Assembly (NCBI GenBank): GCA_029850515.1 | Contig: JARCRW010000071.1 | Location: 1-35,022 of the forward strand | Direction of reading: 5' to 3' | Length of the DNA: 35,022 nucleotides | From: Nitrosotalea sp. | GTDB taxonomy: Archaea > Thermoproteota > Nitrososphaeria > Nitrososphaerales > Nitrosopumilaceae | In this document: piece after piece, positions 16,650 through 24,704 of the stretch | How positions within the stretch are numbered: position 1 is the stretch's first letter | Layout of the letters: each line of letters begins with the position of its first letter | Position numbers and translations under genes: made by a program | Notes under the pieces: generated by a model | What the model was told of the DNA's origin: nothing | The model's database searches: none | What the model saw: only the letters and a program-made list of their open reading frames with translations

Positions 16650-17516
16650 TTATAAGCCTTTCTTGAAATTTTGTAAGTTTTTTACGATCTGCACAACATT
16701 ACTTGTAGCCTTGACATTATGAGTCCTTATCAAGTCAGCACCATTTAGAGCTGCAAAAGTTTCTGCTGCAAGAGATCCATAGAGTCGATTTGCAGGATCA
16801 GACTCCCCCAACAGTTCTCCTATGAATGATTTTCGTGAAACTGAAATAAGAATCGGATATTCTTGTTTTATATGATTTAGATTTTTCAATATCAGCACAT
16901 CTCTTTGTAGCCAATCAGAATTTATTTTTGTAAACAATACACCTTGTGCCTTTTTTCTAAAAAAACCAATAGCTGGATCTACTACAATTTTGTTTGTAGG
17001 TATTCCGGATTTTAATGCTAGTACAATACTCTGGCCAATCAATCTTCTTGTCTGTGAGACTTGATTTCCTTCAACTGGCGTATTACTAAATGCGCATAAA
17101 ATAACAGATGGACAGTATTTTTCAAGTACATTAATCATGTTTTTGTCATACTTTAATCCCGAAACATCATTAACTATTTCTGCACCTAATTGAAGAGCAG
17201 TTTCCGCTACCTTTGCCCTACAGGTATCAATCGAAATGGGTAATTTGGAGACCTTTTTAATAGCATCTATAGCATTTGAAATTCTTTTTATCTCTTGATT
17301 TTCTGACACAAGAGTCTTGAGATAGGGTGCAGTAGACATTCCCCCAACATCAATAAAATTAGCACCTTCCTCTTCCATCAATTTAGCGGTTTTTTCTATG
17401 ATTTTTTTATCAGTGAATATTGATTTTTTATAAAATGATTCTGGGCTTGCGTTAATTATTCCCATTATTCGTATTGGATTAGAACCACCTACGCGCACTC
17501 TTGCCAGTTGATGCAT
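16650..17516 (-). CDS. folP: Dihydropteroate synthase family protein
   Basis: Joins the pterin pyrophosphate to an arylamine in folate or methanopterin synthesis. It is a TIM-barrel enzyme. Visible motifs are IRIMGIINASPESFY, FIDVGGMSTAP, LPISIDTCRAKVAE, IVNDVSGLKYD, VVDPAIGF, LISVSRKSFIGELLG and the C-terminal RTHNVKAT. I chose the ATG at 17516 (MHQLARVRVGG), leaving 36 nt to the divergent mptE. A longer frame from 17573 would overlap mptE's coding start and is less likely. It sits head to head with the gene that makes its substrate. The exact arylamine substrate is not readable from the sequence. Confidence 0.9.
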   Translation of the reverse strand: MHQLARVRVGGSNPIRIMGIINASPESFYKKSIFTDKKIIEKTAKLMEEEGANFIDVGGMSTAPYLKTLVSENQEIKRISNAIDAIKKVSKLPISIDTCRAKVAETALQLGAEIVNDVSGLKYDKNMINVLEKYCPSVILCAFSNTPVEGNQVSQTRRLIGQSIVLALKSGIPTNKIVVDPAIGFFRKKAQGVLFTKINSDWLQRDVLILKNLNHIKQEYPILISVSRKSFIGELLGESDPANRLYGSLAAETFAALNGADLIRTHNVKATSNVVQIVKNLQNFKKGL

Positions 17517-17552
17517 ATGGTTTATGATTAACCCAGATACATTTAGACTTAC

Positions 17553-18293
17553 ATGACTTTGAATGGTTGGCAACAGAAATATCTAGAAATTCTTAAAGAA
17601 TTCAATTATGATAGATCGAGAGAGATAAAATCAGCTGAGATCCTTAATTCATTTCTAAAAAATAAATTTCAGATAAATACTTTGGAGCAAAAAATCAGAA
17701 ATAAAACTGTTTTTGTTATTGGAGCAGGACCATCTTTGAGTCATTCCTTAGTACATCTTAAAAAATTCAAAGGTTTCACAAAAATTGTTGCAGACGGTGC
17801 CGCACAAGCAATGCTTGAAAATAACATGATACCCGATATCATAGTAACAGATCTTGATGGAAATATAGAGTCCCTCAGAAAATCATCTGAATTAAAATCA
17901 ATAATGATTGTGCATGCACATGGAGACAATATTAGCAGACTACCATACGCAGTTTCATTCAGATACTGTATAGGGACTACAGAGGATAAGCAATTTGGAA
18001 AAATCAGAAATTTTGGAGGGTTCACAGACGGTGACAGGTGTGTGTTTCTTGCCAATCATTTTGGAGCATCTAAAATTATTCTGATTGGAATGGATTTTGG
18101 GATGCATATAGGAAAATATTCCAAAGAGGGAGTGTATAACAGACCTGTAAAGATAAAAAAGATGAGAAAAGCAAAGTCACTCTTAGAGTGGCTAGCCTCA
18201 AAGAGTAATGCAGATCTCTATACAACATCTCAGTCAATAACAGGATTCAAAAATATAAAATTGACAGATCTTCAGAGATTAGTCAGACGATAA
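17553..18293 (+). CDS. mptE: 6-hydroxymethyl-7,8-dihydropterin pyrophosphokinase, archaeal MptE type
   Basis: Archaeal replacement for bacterial FolK (DUF115 / COG1634 family). It transfers pyrophosphate to hydroxymethyl-dihydropterin, giving the substrate of dihydropteroate synthase. It has 246 aa. Recognisable blocks are TVFVIGAGPSLSHSL (nucleotide-binding loop), VADGAAQAMLE, PDIIVTDLDGN, VHAHGDN, GFTDGDRCVFLA and LIGMDFG. The ATG start lies 36 nt from the divergent dihydropteroate synthase gene, so the two share a promoter region. A gene of unknown function and guaA follow downstream; whether they belong to the same transcript is unclear, since a TATA-like box precedes the next gene. Confidence 0.92.
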   Translation: MTLNGWQQKYLEILKEFNYDRSREIKSAEILNSFLKNKFQINTLEQKIRNKTVFVIGAGPSLSHSLVHLKKFKGFTKIVADGAAQAMLENNMIPDIIVTDLDGNIESLRKSSELKSIMIVHAHGDNISRLPYAVSFRYCIGTTEDKQFGKIRNFGGFTDGDRCVFLANHFGASKIILIGMDFGMHIGKYSKEGVYNRPVKIKKMRKAKSLLEWLASKSNADLYTTSQSITGFKNIKLTDLQRLVRR

Positions 18294-18303
18294 GATTTGT
18301 TTT

Positions 18304-18315
18304 AATATTTATATC
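18304..18315 (+). promoter_or_regulatory. TATA-like promoter of the 184-aa gene/guaA unit
   Basis: AATATTTATATC ends about 20 nt upstream of the ATG at 18336, matching the spacing seen at other leaderless genes here. Confidence 0.5.
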
Positions 18316-18335
18316 CACTTAACAATAGAAAAAAC

Positions 18336-18890
18336 ATGGATTATTCAGAGGAGAATCTGCGTGATATTTTAGAATTAAGGGAGTGGATCTCTGAAGAAAT
18401 TGAGAAAAAAGAAAGAGAGGTAAACAAGTTTAAGCATAATCTTCGCATTATTGATTCTCTTGTAAAACAATCAAGTTTTAGTAAAGCATCTTCACTTGTA
18501 TCCAACAAACAGAACATACCACAGAGTCAGCCAACATCTTCTGTCATACCCATCAAGACACAAGACAATAAAATTTTAGCAAATGTACATGTAACTTTGG
18601 ATGAGCTAGTGATCATTCCATCAGAAGATATCATGTTAGACATGGAAACTCATCCATTCAAATCATTTTTCCTAGGAAGAATAATTGGAGGTATGGAAAA
18701 CCAAGATAGACTGGATGCCCAGAACGGCATAATTCCAGAAAATGCTGTAATATCATGTCTAGTAAACAAAAATGGTAACAGGATCAGTGAGATTCTTATC
18801 AAGAATTATCGTCAAAAGGAAAGGGTAAACGAGATAATAAATACAATAACTTGGTCATTTTCAAGAATGCTTGAAAATTCTCAAAAGTGA
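18336..18890 (+). CDS. Unrecognised coiled-coil protein upstream of guaA, 184 aa
   Basis: Not recognised. Residues about 5-46 form a strongly charged helix likely to be a coiled coil (LRDILELREWISEEIEKKER). A Ser/Gln/Pro-rich linker follows at about 47-75. The C-terminal part (about 80-180) looks like a compact alpha/beta domain, with LANVHVTLDELVIIPS, HPFKSFFLGRIIGG, ISCLVNKNGNRISEILIKNY and a final helix. There is no signal peptide or TM segment, so it is probably cytoplasmic. It ends 4 nt before guaA's ATG, with its stop inside guaA's Shine-Dalgarno-like AAGTGAT, so the two genes are one transcription unit. No function can be assigned. Confidence 0.85.
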   Translation: MDYSEENLRDILELREWISEEIEKKEREVNKFKHNLRIIDSLVKQSSFSKASSLVSNKQNIPQSQPTSSVIPIKTQDNKILANVHVTLDELVIIPSEDIMLDMETHPFKSFFLGRIIGGMENQDRLDAQNGIIPENAVISCLVNKNGNRISEILIKNYRQKERVNEIINTITWSFSRMLENSQK

Positions 18891-18894
18891 TATC

Positions 18895-20418
18895 ATGGAC
18901 AAGATAATTGTATTAGATTTTGGTTCGCAGTATAGTCACCTCATTTGTAGAAGAATTAGAGAATTTTCAGTCTACTCAGAACTTGTTCCATACAATATAT
19001 CATTAGAAGAACTACAGAAAATGAATCCCAAGGGCATAGTATTCAGTGGAGGACCTGCTAGTGTATACAATAAGGATTCACCACAGCCGACAAACGGAAT
19101 ATTTGAGATAGGACTTCCAGTACTTGGCATATGTTATGGCCACCAATTAATTGTAAATAAATTTGGGGGCAAAGTAAAGAGTTCTCACAAGGAATACGGA
19201 TCTTCCTTGCTTAGTATAGACAACAATTCTGATCTGCTAGCAGACATGGGTCAATCGACAAGAGCTTGGATGAGCCATGGTGATGCTGCAGAAACCTTAC
19301 CAGATGGATTTACGGTAATAGGTCATACCGAGAATTCTTTTGCAGCAGCAATCGCAAACAAGCAAAAGATGGTATATGGCATCCAGTTTCACCCAGAGGT
19401 AATTCACACTGAAAATGGAATTCAAGTTCTCAAGAATTTTGTCTTAAACATATGTAAAGCAAAACAAGACTGGACCTTAGAGAATTTCATAGAATCAACA
19501 GTATCAGAAATTTCAAAGATTGATGGTAACGTATTGTGTGGAATAAGTGGAGGTGTTGACTCTACAGTAGCTGCATTATTGATTCAAAAGGCAATAGGAA
19601 ACAGACTCGGATGTGTTTTTGTAGATAATGGTCTTTTACGAATGGATGAAGAGATAGAGGTAGAAAATATGTTTGAAAATAATTTTGGGATGAATTTTAC
19701 AGTAATAAATGCCAAAGAAAGATTTCTCACAAGACTTGAGGGAATAACTGATCCTGAACAGAAACGAAAGATTGTAGGAGAAGAATTCATTAAAATATTC
19801 ACAGAATTCGCTGAGAAAAATGGTCCCTTCAAATGGTTAGCTCAAGGTACGCTTTATCCAGATGTCATTGAAAGTGGAGTTTCAAAAGGCCCTGCGGCAG
19901 TAATTAAAACCCATCATAATGTTGGAGGATTACCTTCATGGTTGAACTTGCAAGTCTTGGAACCACTCAGATTTTTGTACAAGGATGAGGTAAGAAAAGT
20001 CGGTAAGATCCTAGGCGTTCCTGATAAACTCCTTTATCGCCATCCGTTTCCTGGACCTGGTCTTGCAGTAAGAATAATGGGTGAAGTCACTCCAGAGAAA
20101 TTACAGATCGCAAAACAGGCAAGTAAGATTGTAGAAGATGAGCTTGTATCATCAGGATGGCATGGAAAGGTTTGGCAAGCATATGCAGCAGTTGGAGATG
20201 ATAGAGCCGTAGGAGTAGTTGGTGATGAAAGAAAATATGGTCATGTAGTTCTTGTTAGGATAGTTGATTCTATTGATGCCATGACTGCAGACTGGACAAG
20301 ACTACCGTCTGAGATACTTGAAAGAATCAGCAATAGAATCACAAACGAAGTAGAAGATGTAGCTTGGGTCAGCTATGTAATTTCAAGCAAACCACCTGCT
20401 ACAATAGAGCCTCAGTAA
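18895..20418 (+). CDS. guaA: GMP synthase (glutamine-hydrolysing), single chain
   Basis: Aminates XMP to GMP. About 507 aa, with both halves fused. The class I glutaminase (about 1-190) has nucleophile GICYGHQL and the His-Glu pair QFHPEV. The ATP-pyrophosphatase half has P-loop GISGGVDSTVAA. The C-terminal dimerisation domain ends ISSKPPATIEPQ. Many methanogens split these halves into two genes; here they are fused. I used the ATG at 18895, giving MDKIIVLDFGSQYSHL. The frame upstream of it overlaps the preceding gene. AAGTGAT at 18884-18890 is a plausible ribosome-binding site. It works directly after GuaB. Confidence 0.97.
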   Translation: MDKIIVLDFGSQYSHLICRRIREFSVYSELVPYNISLEELQKMNPKGIVFSGGPASVYNKDSPQPTNGIFEIGLPVLGICYGHQLIVNKFGGKVKSSHKEYGSSLLSIDNNSDLLADMGQSTRAWMSHGDAAETLPDGFTVIGHTENSFAAAIANKQKMVYGIQFHPEVIHTENGIQVLKNFVLNICKAKQDWTLENFIESTVSEISKIDGNVLCGISGGVDSTVAALLIQKAIGNRLGCVFVDNGLLRMDEEIEVENMFENNFGMNFTVINAKERFLTRLEGITDPEQKRKIVGEEFIKIFTEFAEKNGPFKWLAQGTLYPDVIESGVSKGPAAVIKTHHNVGGLPSWLNLQVLEPLRFLYKDEVRKVGKILGVPDKLLYRHPFPGPGLAVRIMGEVTPEKLQIAKQASKIVEDELVSSGWHGKVWQAYAAVGDDRAVGVVGDERKYGHVVLVRIVDSIDAMTADWTRLPSEILERISNRITNEVEDVAWVSYVISSKPPATIEPQ

Positions 20419-20447
20419 AAATAGTCTAACTCAAAATTCACGGAACT

Positions 20448-20475
20448 TTATTTTAAAAAATATTTTTCAAAATAA
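20448..20475. terminator. 28-nt near-perfect palindrome between convergent genes
   Basis: TTATTTT at one end and AAAATAA at the other flank an A-run/T-run centre; 13 of 14 base pairs match (one A/C mismatch). It lies between the stops of guaA (plus) and the PKD protein gene (minus). Both strands present T-runs, so it could terminate transcription in both directions. Confidence 0.5.
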
Positions 20476-20480
20476 GAGAA

Positions 20481-21929
20481 CTATGGTGCTACGTTTATTC
20501 TGGCAGTCGGTGGTTGACTGTCCTGAACTATTGTAATCTTTACTGTACTGGTATCTGTACCATATGGATTGCTCACGGTAAGTTTGAACTCTACTACTTT
20601 CTGTTGACCATAGTCAGCAGACGGTGAGTAGAATGCTGGATTAGCAGTATTGCCCAATATTAGAGTCACTGGGTCACCGCTGATTTGTTCCCACTTGTAT
20701 GTGATACCGTCACCTGTGCTAGCACTGCCATCTAATACGACTCTGCTATTTGGTGAGACTGTTTGATCTGGACCTGCATTAGCAACCGGTGGTTGTCCTG
20801 CTGGTGGAAGATTGTTGATCTTTACAGTAACAGAACATGATGGAATATCAACCATGTTGTCAGATACATCTAGTGTGAATTGAAGTGTACCGCTTGTACC
20901 ACTTGGAGTTGGTGCTACAAATGTTGGGCTCATATCGGTACTAGAAGATAATTGTACTGGCTGTCCAGAAATTTGTCTCCAGTAGTATGAGATTGTATCA
21001 CCACTTGGGTTTGCAACTGATACTGGCAATCTAACTAGAGAATTTGAATTAACAGAAGCATCTTGACATGTTACAGTAGGATCTTGGTGAGTGCTTTTAA
21101 CAGTAACTTTTGTCATGGCTGCTGACTTGCCTCCATTTCCATCATCTGCAGTGAATACAAATAGTAGAGTTGCAGTTTGACCTGGTGCTACAGCAGGAGC
21201 GATAAATGATGTGCCAGTAGTGCTAGTTGATGATAATTGAACGGTAGAACCAGAATATTGACCCCATGCTAGTGTTAATGGATCATTGTCTTGGTCTGTT
21301 GCAGTAGCCATGAGAGATACTGAAGATCCCTCATCGACGACTTGGTCAGGGTTTACTGTAACAACCGGAGGATGGTTAACGTGTAAAACCACAACATTGA
21401 ATGTTGTAGTATCATTTAATCCGTATCCATCATTTACAGTTAATGATAATTGTAATGACTTGACTTCATTTGCAGGTACTGAAGGAGATACGAAAGATAT
21501 CACTGGAGAACTAGAACTTGGAGTAAATGTTATTGCATCGCCAGAAACTTGACCCCATTGATAGGTCAATTTCTTGCCAATATCTGGAGTTGTTGATTTG
21601 AGGCCAGAAAGTGTAACTTTTGTGTTTTCATATACTACAATGCTATTTGCAAGTGAGCCTTGTAGGAAATATTGGTTTAATGTACCTGATCTTGCAACAT
21701 CAGACGTATAGAAATTGGTACAGTAAACATGATCTGTACCTTGAAATTGTTGAATACATTGTTGAAGGGCTTGCGATGCACTATAACCGCTTGATGAGCT
21801 GGTTTGGGCATTCGCAGATATTGTTGGCAACACTGCAGAGAAAATCATGGCAGCTAGTATTGCAACAAAAAATTTGTAATTCAACTTGTCAGTTCTAAAT
21901 TTTAGATTATTAAAAAACCTTTCTCTCAA
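20481..21929 (-). CDS. Secreted PKD/REJ-like repeat protein
   Basis: A 482-aa exported protein with a signal peptide (hydrophobic FFVAILAAMIFSAVLPTI, then SANAQ). After a short Cys-containing region come four tandem immunoglobulin-like PKD repeats. Each has a W-x-Q-x-SG core (YQWGQVSG, LAWGQYSG, YYWRQISGQPV, YKWEQISGDPV) and a following F-x-x-P strand. Such repeats are adhesion or surface-structure modules. The chain stops right after PPTARINVAP, which reads like the first strand of a fifth repeat, and there is no C-terminal membrane anchor. The listed start is TTG at 21929. TTG at 21881 (MNYKFFVAILAAM) has a better TATA-like box (TTTTAATA, about 26-33 nt upstream) and gives a more typical signal peptide. 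Confidence 0.9.
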   Translation of the reverse strand: MRERFFNNLKFRTDKLNYKFFVAILAAMIFSAVLPTISANAQTSSSSGYSASQALQQCIQQFQGTDHVYCTNFYTSDVARSGTLNQYFLQGSLANSIVVYENTKVTLSGLKSTTPDIGKKLTYQWGQVSGDAITFTPSSSSPVISFVSPSVPANEVKSLQLSLTVNDGYGLNDTTTFNVVVLHVNHPPVVTVNPDQVVDEGSSVSLMATATDQDNDPLTLAWGQYSGSTVQLSSTSTTGTSFIAPAVAPGQTATLLFVFTADDGNGGKSAAMTKVTVKSTHQDPTVTCQDASVNSNSLVRLPVSVANPSGDTISYYWRQISGQPVQLSSSTDMSPTFVAPTPSGTSGTLQFTLDVSDNMVDIPSCSVTVKINNLPPAGQPPVANAGPDQTVSPNSRVVLDGSASTGDGITYKWEQISGDPVTLILGNTANPAFYSPSADYGQQKVVEFKLTVSNPYGTDTSTVKITIVQDSQPPTARINVAP

Positions 21930-21944
21930 TTTGTAGTATCACCA

Positions 21945-21962
21945 AGATCAGTTTTTTGATCT
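21945..21962. repeat. Short hairpin upstream of the PKD protein gene
   Basis: AGATCA-GTTTTT-TGATCT, two perfect 6-bp arms in the 86-nt gap between the PfkB kinase stop and the PKD gene start. It could be part of the kinase/thermosome terminator or a binding site. No T-run follows it on the minus strand. Confidence 0.25.
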
Positions 21963-22015
21963 AAAAACACTGTTTGATATGGTAATTTCATCAATTTCGT
22001 ACAAATAATTGAAGG

Positions 22016-23029
22016 CTATGGACTATTAGCCCTAACAAACGACAAAACTTCATCCATTGTTGGCGGAATTCCAAGTGGATTGCTAATATATAGAGAAGCT
22101 GCACCGTTTGCAAACCGTAGTCTTTCAAGATCACCTAAACTTGCAAGATACCCAAGCATGTTTGCAGCATCCCAAACATCCCCAGCCCCTGTTACAAATT
22201 TGGGTTGAACTTGAAAAGATTTTGCATATTCTACCTCTTTCCCATTTGACCAGTATGATCCTATAGAGGTATGAAGGTCAACAGGTATAGAATATTTTTT
22301 GGCCAACTCTTGTACAAGTTTTTTGGTTTCTTTTTCTCCAGAAATCATGTCTAGTTCTGACTGTTTTAGAAGAATATTACATTCATTCTCGTTGACACAT
22401 AAAGAATTTAGGTAATTCACAAGTTTTGGTAGCGCTTGTTTGAATTCTTCGGATCTTGATTGTATATCAGCTGGATCCAAAAGATGAAAAGCTGATGCAG
22501 ATTGGGAAAATGCAAACTGTGATAATTCTGTTCCTTTTTTGTTGCTTGCCCAATTTGTCATAATTACTGCGTCAGCACTTGCGAGCATATTTTGTTCCTC
22601 TATTCCAAGTTTTTCAGGTCCAAAGTTTTCATTATCGCCTAAATCAGAAATCATTACATTCACAATACTTTCAGCATTGTTAAATTCAAGCGATGTTGTT
22701 CGTCCTGGTTTTCCATCAATTATAGACAACGAGACTTTGTCAAATTCAGAAAAAGTTTCTTTTAGTATCTGAGAGCTAATCTTATCAGCAATTGTGATCA
22801 ATGATACTGGACAACCAAGTCTTGCAAGAGCATATGCCACATTTGTTGCATTTCCGCCCTTTAGATCTGTTTGTTGAATTCCACGAATACTTCCACCCAA
22901 CTTGCTTTTTTCTAAAATTTGCTGGTAGAGGTTATCTAGATTTTGAATCTTGATTATACGATCTAGGAAAAAATCATTTAACACAACAACTGAATTAACT
23001 AGTTTTAGATTTTGTAGCTTTTCTAACAT
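22016..23029 (-). CDS. PfkB-family carbohydrate or nucleoside kinase
   Basis: A 337-aa ribokinase-fold protein. The N-terminal substrate-binding signature is GGNATNVAYALARLGCPVSL (about 59-78). The C-terminal anion hole and catalytic base motif is FVTGAGDVWDAANMLGYLA, with the catalytic Asp in GAGD. A lid-like segment precedes the Gly-Gly. Family members phosphorylate sugars, nucleosides or sugar phosphates, and the substrate cannot be decided from these motifs. The ATG lies 8 nt downstream of the thermosome stop, so it is likely co-transcribed with the chaperonin gene. No functional link between the two is evident. Confidence 0.9.
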   Translation of the reverse strand: MLEKLQNLKLVNSVVVLNDFFLDRIIKIQNLDNLYQQILEKSKLGGSIRGIQQTDLKGGNATNVAYALARLGCPVSLITIADKISSQILKETFSEFDKVSLSIIDGKPGRTTSLEFNNAESIVNVMISDLGDNENFGPEKLGIEEQNMLASADAVIMTNWASNKKGTELSQFAFSQSASAFHLLDPADIQSRSEEFKQALPKLVNYLNSLCVNENECNILLKQSELDMISGEKETKKLVQELAKKYSIPVDLHTSIGSYWSNGKEVEYAKSFQVQPKFVTGAGDVWDAANMLGYLASLGDLERLRFANGAASLYISNPLGIPPTMDEVLSFVRANSP

Positions 23030-23037
23030 GAAAAGGC

Positions 23038-24660
23038 TTAGCCCATCGGCGGACCTCTTCCGCCACCTCTGCCACCGGACGAGGCAATGACATCATCAAT
23101 TCTAAGTATCATACATGCTGCTTCGGTTGCAGATTTTATTATCTGTTCTTTTACTACAATTGGTTCTATGATATCAATTGCAAACATGTCTGCAACTCTA
23201 GTGTTTCTTGCATCAATACCTGTCCATTTTCTTCCTTGACTATGTTTTGCGCGAAGTGTAATCATAGTATTGATTGGATCCATTCCTGCATTTTCTGCAA
23301 TTGTTAATGGAATTACCTCTAGAGCTTCAGCGTATTTTTTAATTGCAAGTTGTTCTCTTCCTTCGAATTTGTCTGCCCATTCTTTTAGATTCGAGGCCAA
23401 GAATTCTTCCGGTGCACCACCCCCAGCTACAACTGCTGGCTTTTCTATCACATCTTTTACAACCATCAGAGAATCATGCATTGATCTATCTACTTCGTCT
23501 ACAACTCTTTGAGATCCTCCCCTAAGCAACAATGTAATGGCTTTTGGATTTTTACAGCCCTCAATGAAGACCCATTTGTCTGTCTCCACTTTTCTTTGTT
23601 CTACAAGATCTGCTAAACCCAAGTCCTTTGGAATCATGTCATCGATATTACTACTGATTCTGCCCCCAGTTGCCTTGGCAAGCTTTGTCATATCACTTTC
23701 TTTTACTCTTCTAACTGAAAGTATACCTTGTTTAGCTAGATAATGCTGTGCGATGTCATCTATACCCTTTTGACAAATCAACACGTTTGCGCCAATTTGA
23801 TGAATTTTATCTACCATTGATTTGAGCATTCTATTTTCTTCCTCAAGGAACATCTGCATTTGTGTTGGGTCACTAATTCTAATTTCTGCACTCATCTCCG
23901 TTTTTTCAATCTCTAAAGCTGAATTGAGTAATGCAATCTTTGCCTTTTCTATTTTAGTAGGCATGCCGCTGTGGACAACTTCCTTGTCAAGTACTATGCC
24001 TTTGATAAACTGAGTATTTCTAATAGAACCTCCTGCTTTCTTTTCTACCTTGATATTATCAAGATCTACTTTGTGTCCTTCTGCTTCCTTTTCTACAACT
24101 TGCAGTACGGAATCAACTACAAGTTTGGATAACATATCGCTATCTTCCGAAATAAGTTTTGACTGCATACTTGTTTTTGCAATTTTTAGCAAGATTTCTT
24201 TATCATTTGGACCTACTTGCTTTGCCATTTCGGTGAGAAGTGAAAGTGCTTTTTCTGCAGCTGCTTGATATCCTTCAATAATCACTGTAGCATGAACATC
24301 TTTTTCTAGAAGCTCTTCGGCTTTTGCTAACAAAGCGCCACCAAATACTACAGAAGATGTAGTACCGTCACCCACCTCATTATCAACAGTTTTTGAAATC
24401 TCAACCATCATTTTTGCAGCTGGGTGTTGAACATCAATTTCTTTTAGAATAGTAGCACCGTCATTTGTAATTGTAACATCACCTAGAGAATCAACAAGCA
24501 TTTTGTCCATTCCACGTGGACCAAGACTTGTTCTTACAAGTTCTGCAACTAACTTTGCTGCAGCAATGTTATTCTTTTGTGCGTCTCTTCCCTTTTGTTG
24601 TAATGCACTTTCTTTTAGTACTAATACAGGTCCTTGTGGTGTTTGTTGAATAGATGCCAA
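23038..24660 (-). CDS. Thermosome (group II chaperonin) subunit
   Basis: ATP-driven protein-folding chamber of the archaeal cytosol. It has 540 aa, the standard length. The equatorial ATP-binding motifs are [35 protein letters not shown] and [10 protein letters not shown]. The apical domain carries the helical protrusion region, and the second equatorial half contains [12 protein letters not shown] and [10 protein letters not shown]. The C-terminus ends in a Gly/Arg-rich tail ([12 protein letters not shown]) typical of the central-cavity tails. The start is TTG with the AT-rich AATTAATT about 22-29 nt upstream. Many archaea carry two or three paralogues, and only this one is in the window. 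Confidence 0.97.
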   Translation of the reverse strand: MASIQQTPQGPVLVLKESALQQKGRDAQKNNIAAAKLVAELVRTSLGPRGMDKMLVDSLGDVTITNDGATILKEIDVQHPAAKMMVEISKTVDNEVGDGTTSSVVFGGALLAKAEELLEKDVHATVIIEGYQAAAEKALSLLTEMAKQVGPNDKEILLKIAKTSMQSKLISEDSDMLSKLVVDSVLQVVEKEAEGHKVDLDNIKVEKKAGGSIRNTQFIKGIVLDKEVVHSGMPTKIEKAKIALLNSALEIEKTEMSAEIRISDPTQMQMFLEEENRMLKSMVDKIHQIGANVLICQKGIDDIAQHYLAKQGILSVRRVKESDMTKLAKATGGRISSNIDDMIPKDLGLADLVEQRKVETDKWVFIEGCKNPKAITLLLRGGSQRVVDEVDRSMHDSLMVVKDVIEKPAVVAGGGAPEEFLASNLKEWADKFEGREQLAIKKYAEALEVIPLTIAENAGMDPINTMITLRAKHSQGRKWTGIDARNTRVADMFAIDIIEPIVVKEQIIKSATEAACMILRIDDVIASSGGRGGGRGPPMG

Positions 24661-24704
24661 AATTAATCCCTTAATTCATGTAATTAATTGCCCCTTTTAA
24701 TATC

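Noticed and set aside
17517-17573. Dihydropteroate synthase starting at 17573
   Set aside because: It would overlap the first codons of divergent mptE. The ATG at 17516 starts just before the conserved region.
21930-22015. Possible box C/D sRNA on the minus strand (TTGATGA ... CTGA)
   Set aside because: The C box lacks the required purine, and no D' or C' boxes or plausible guides are present.
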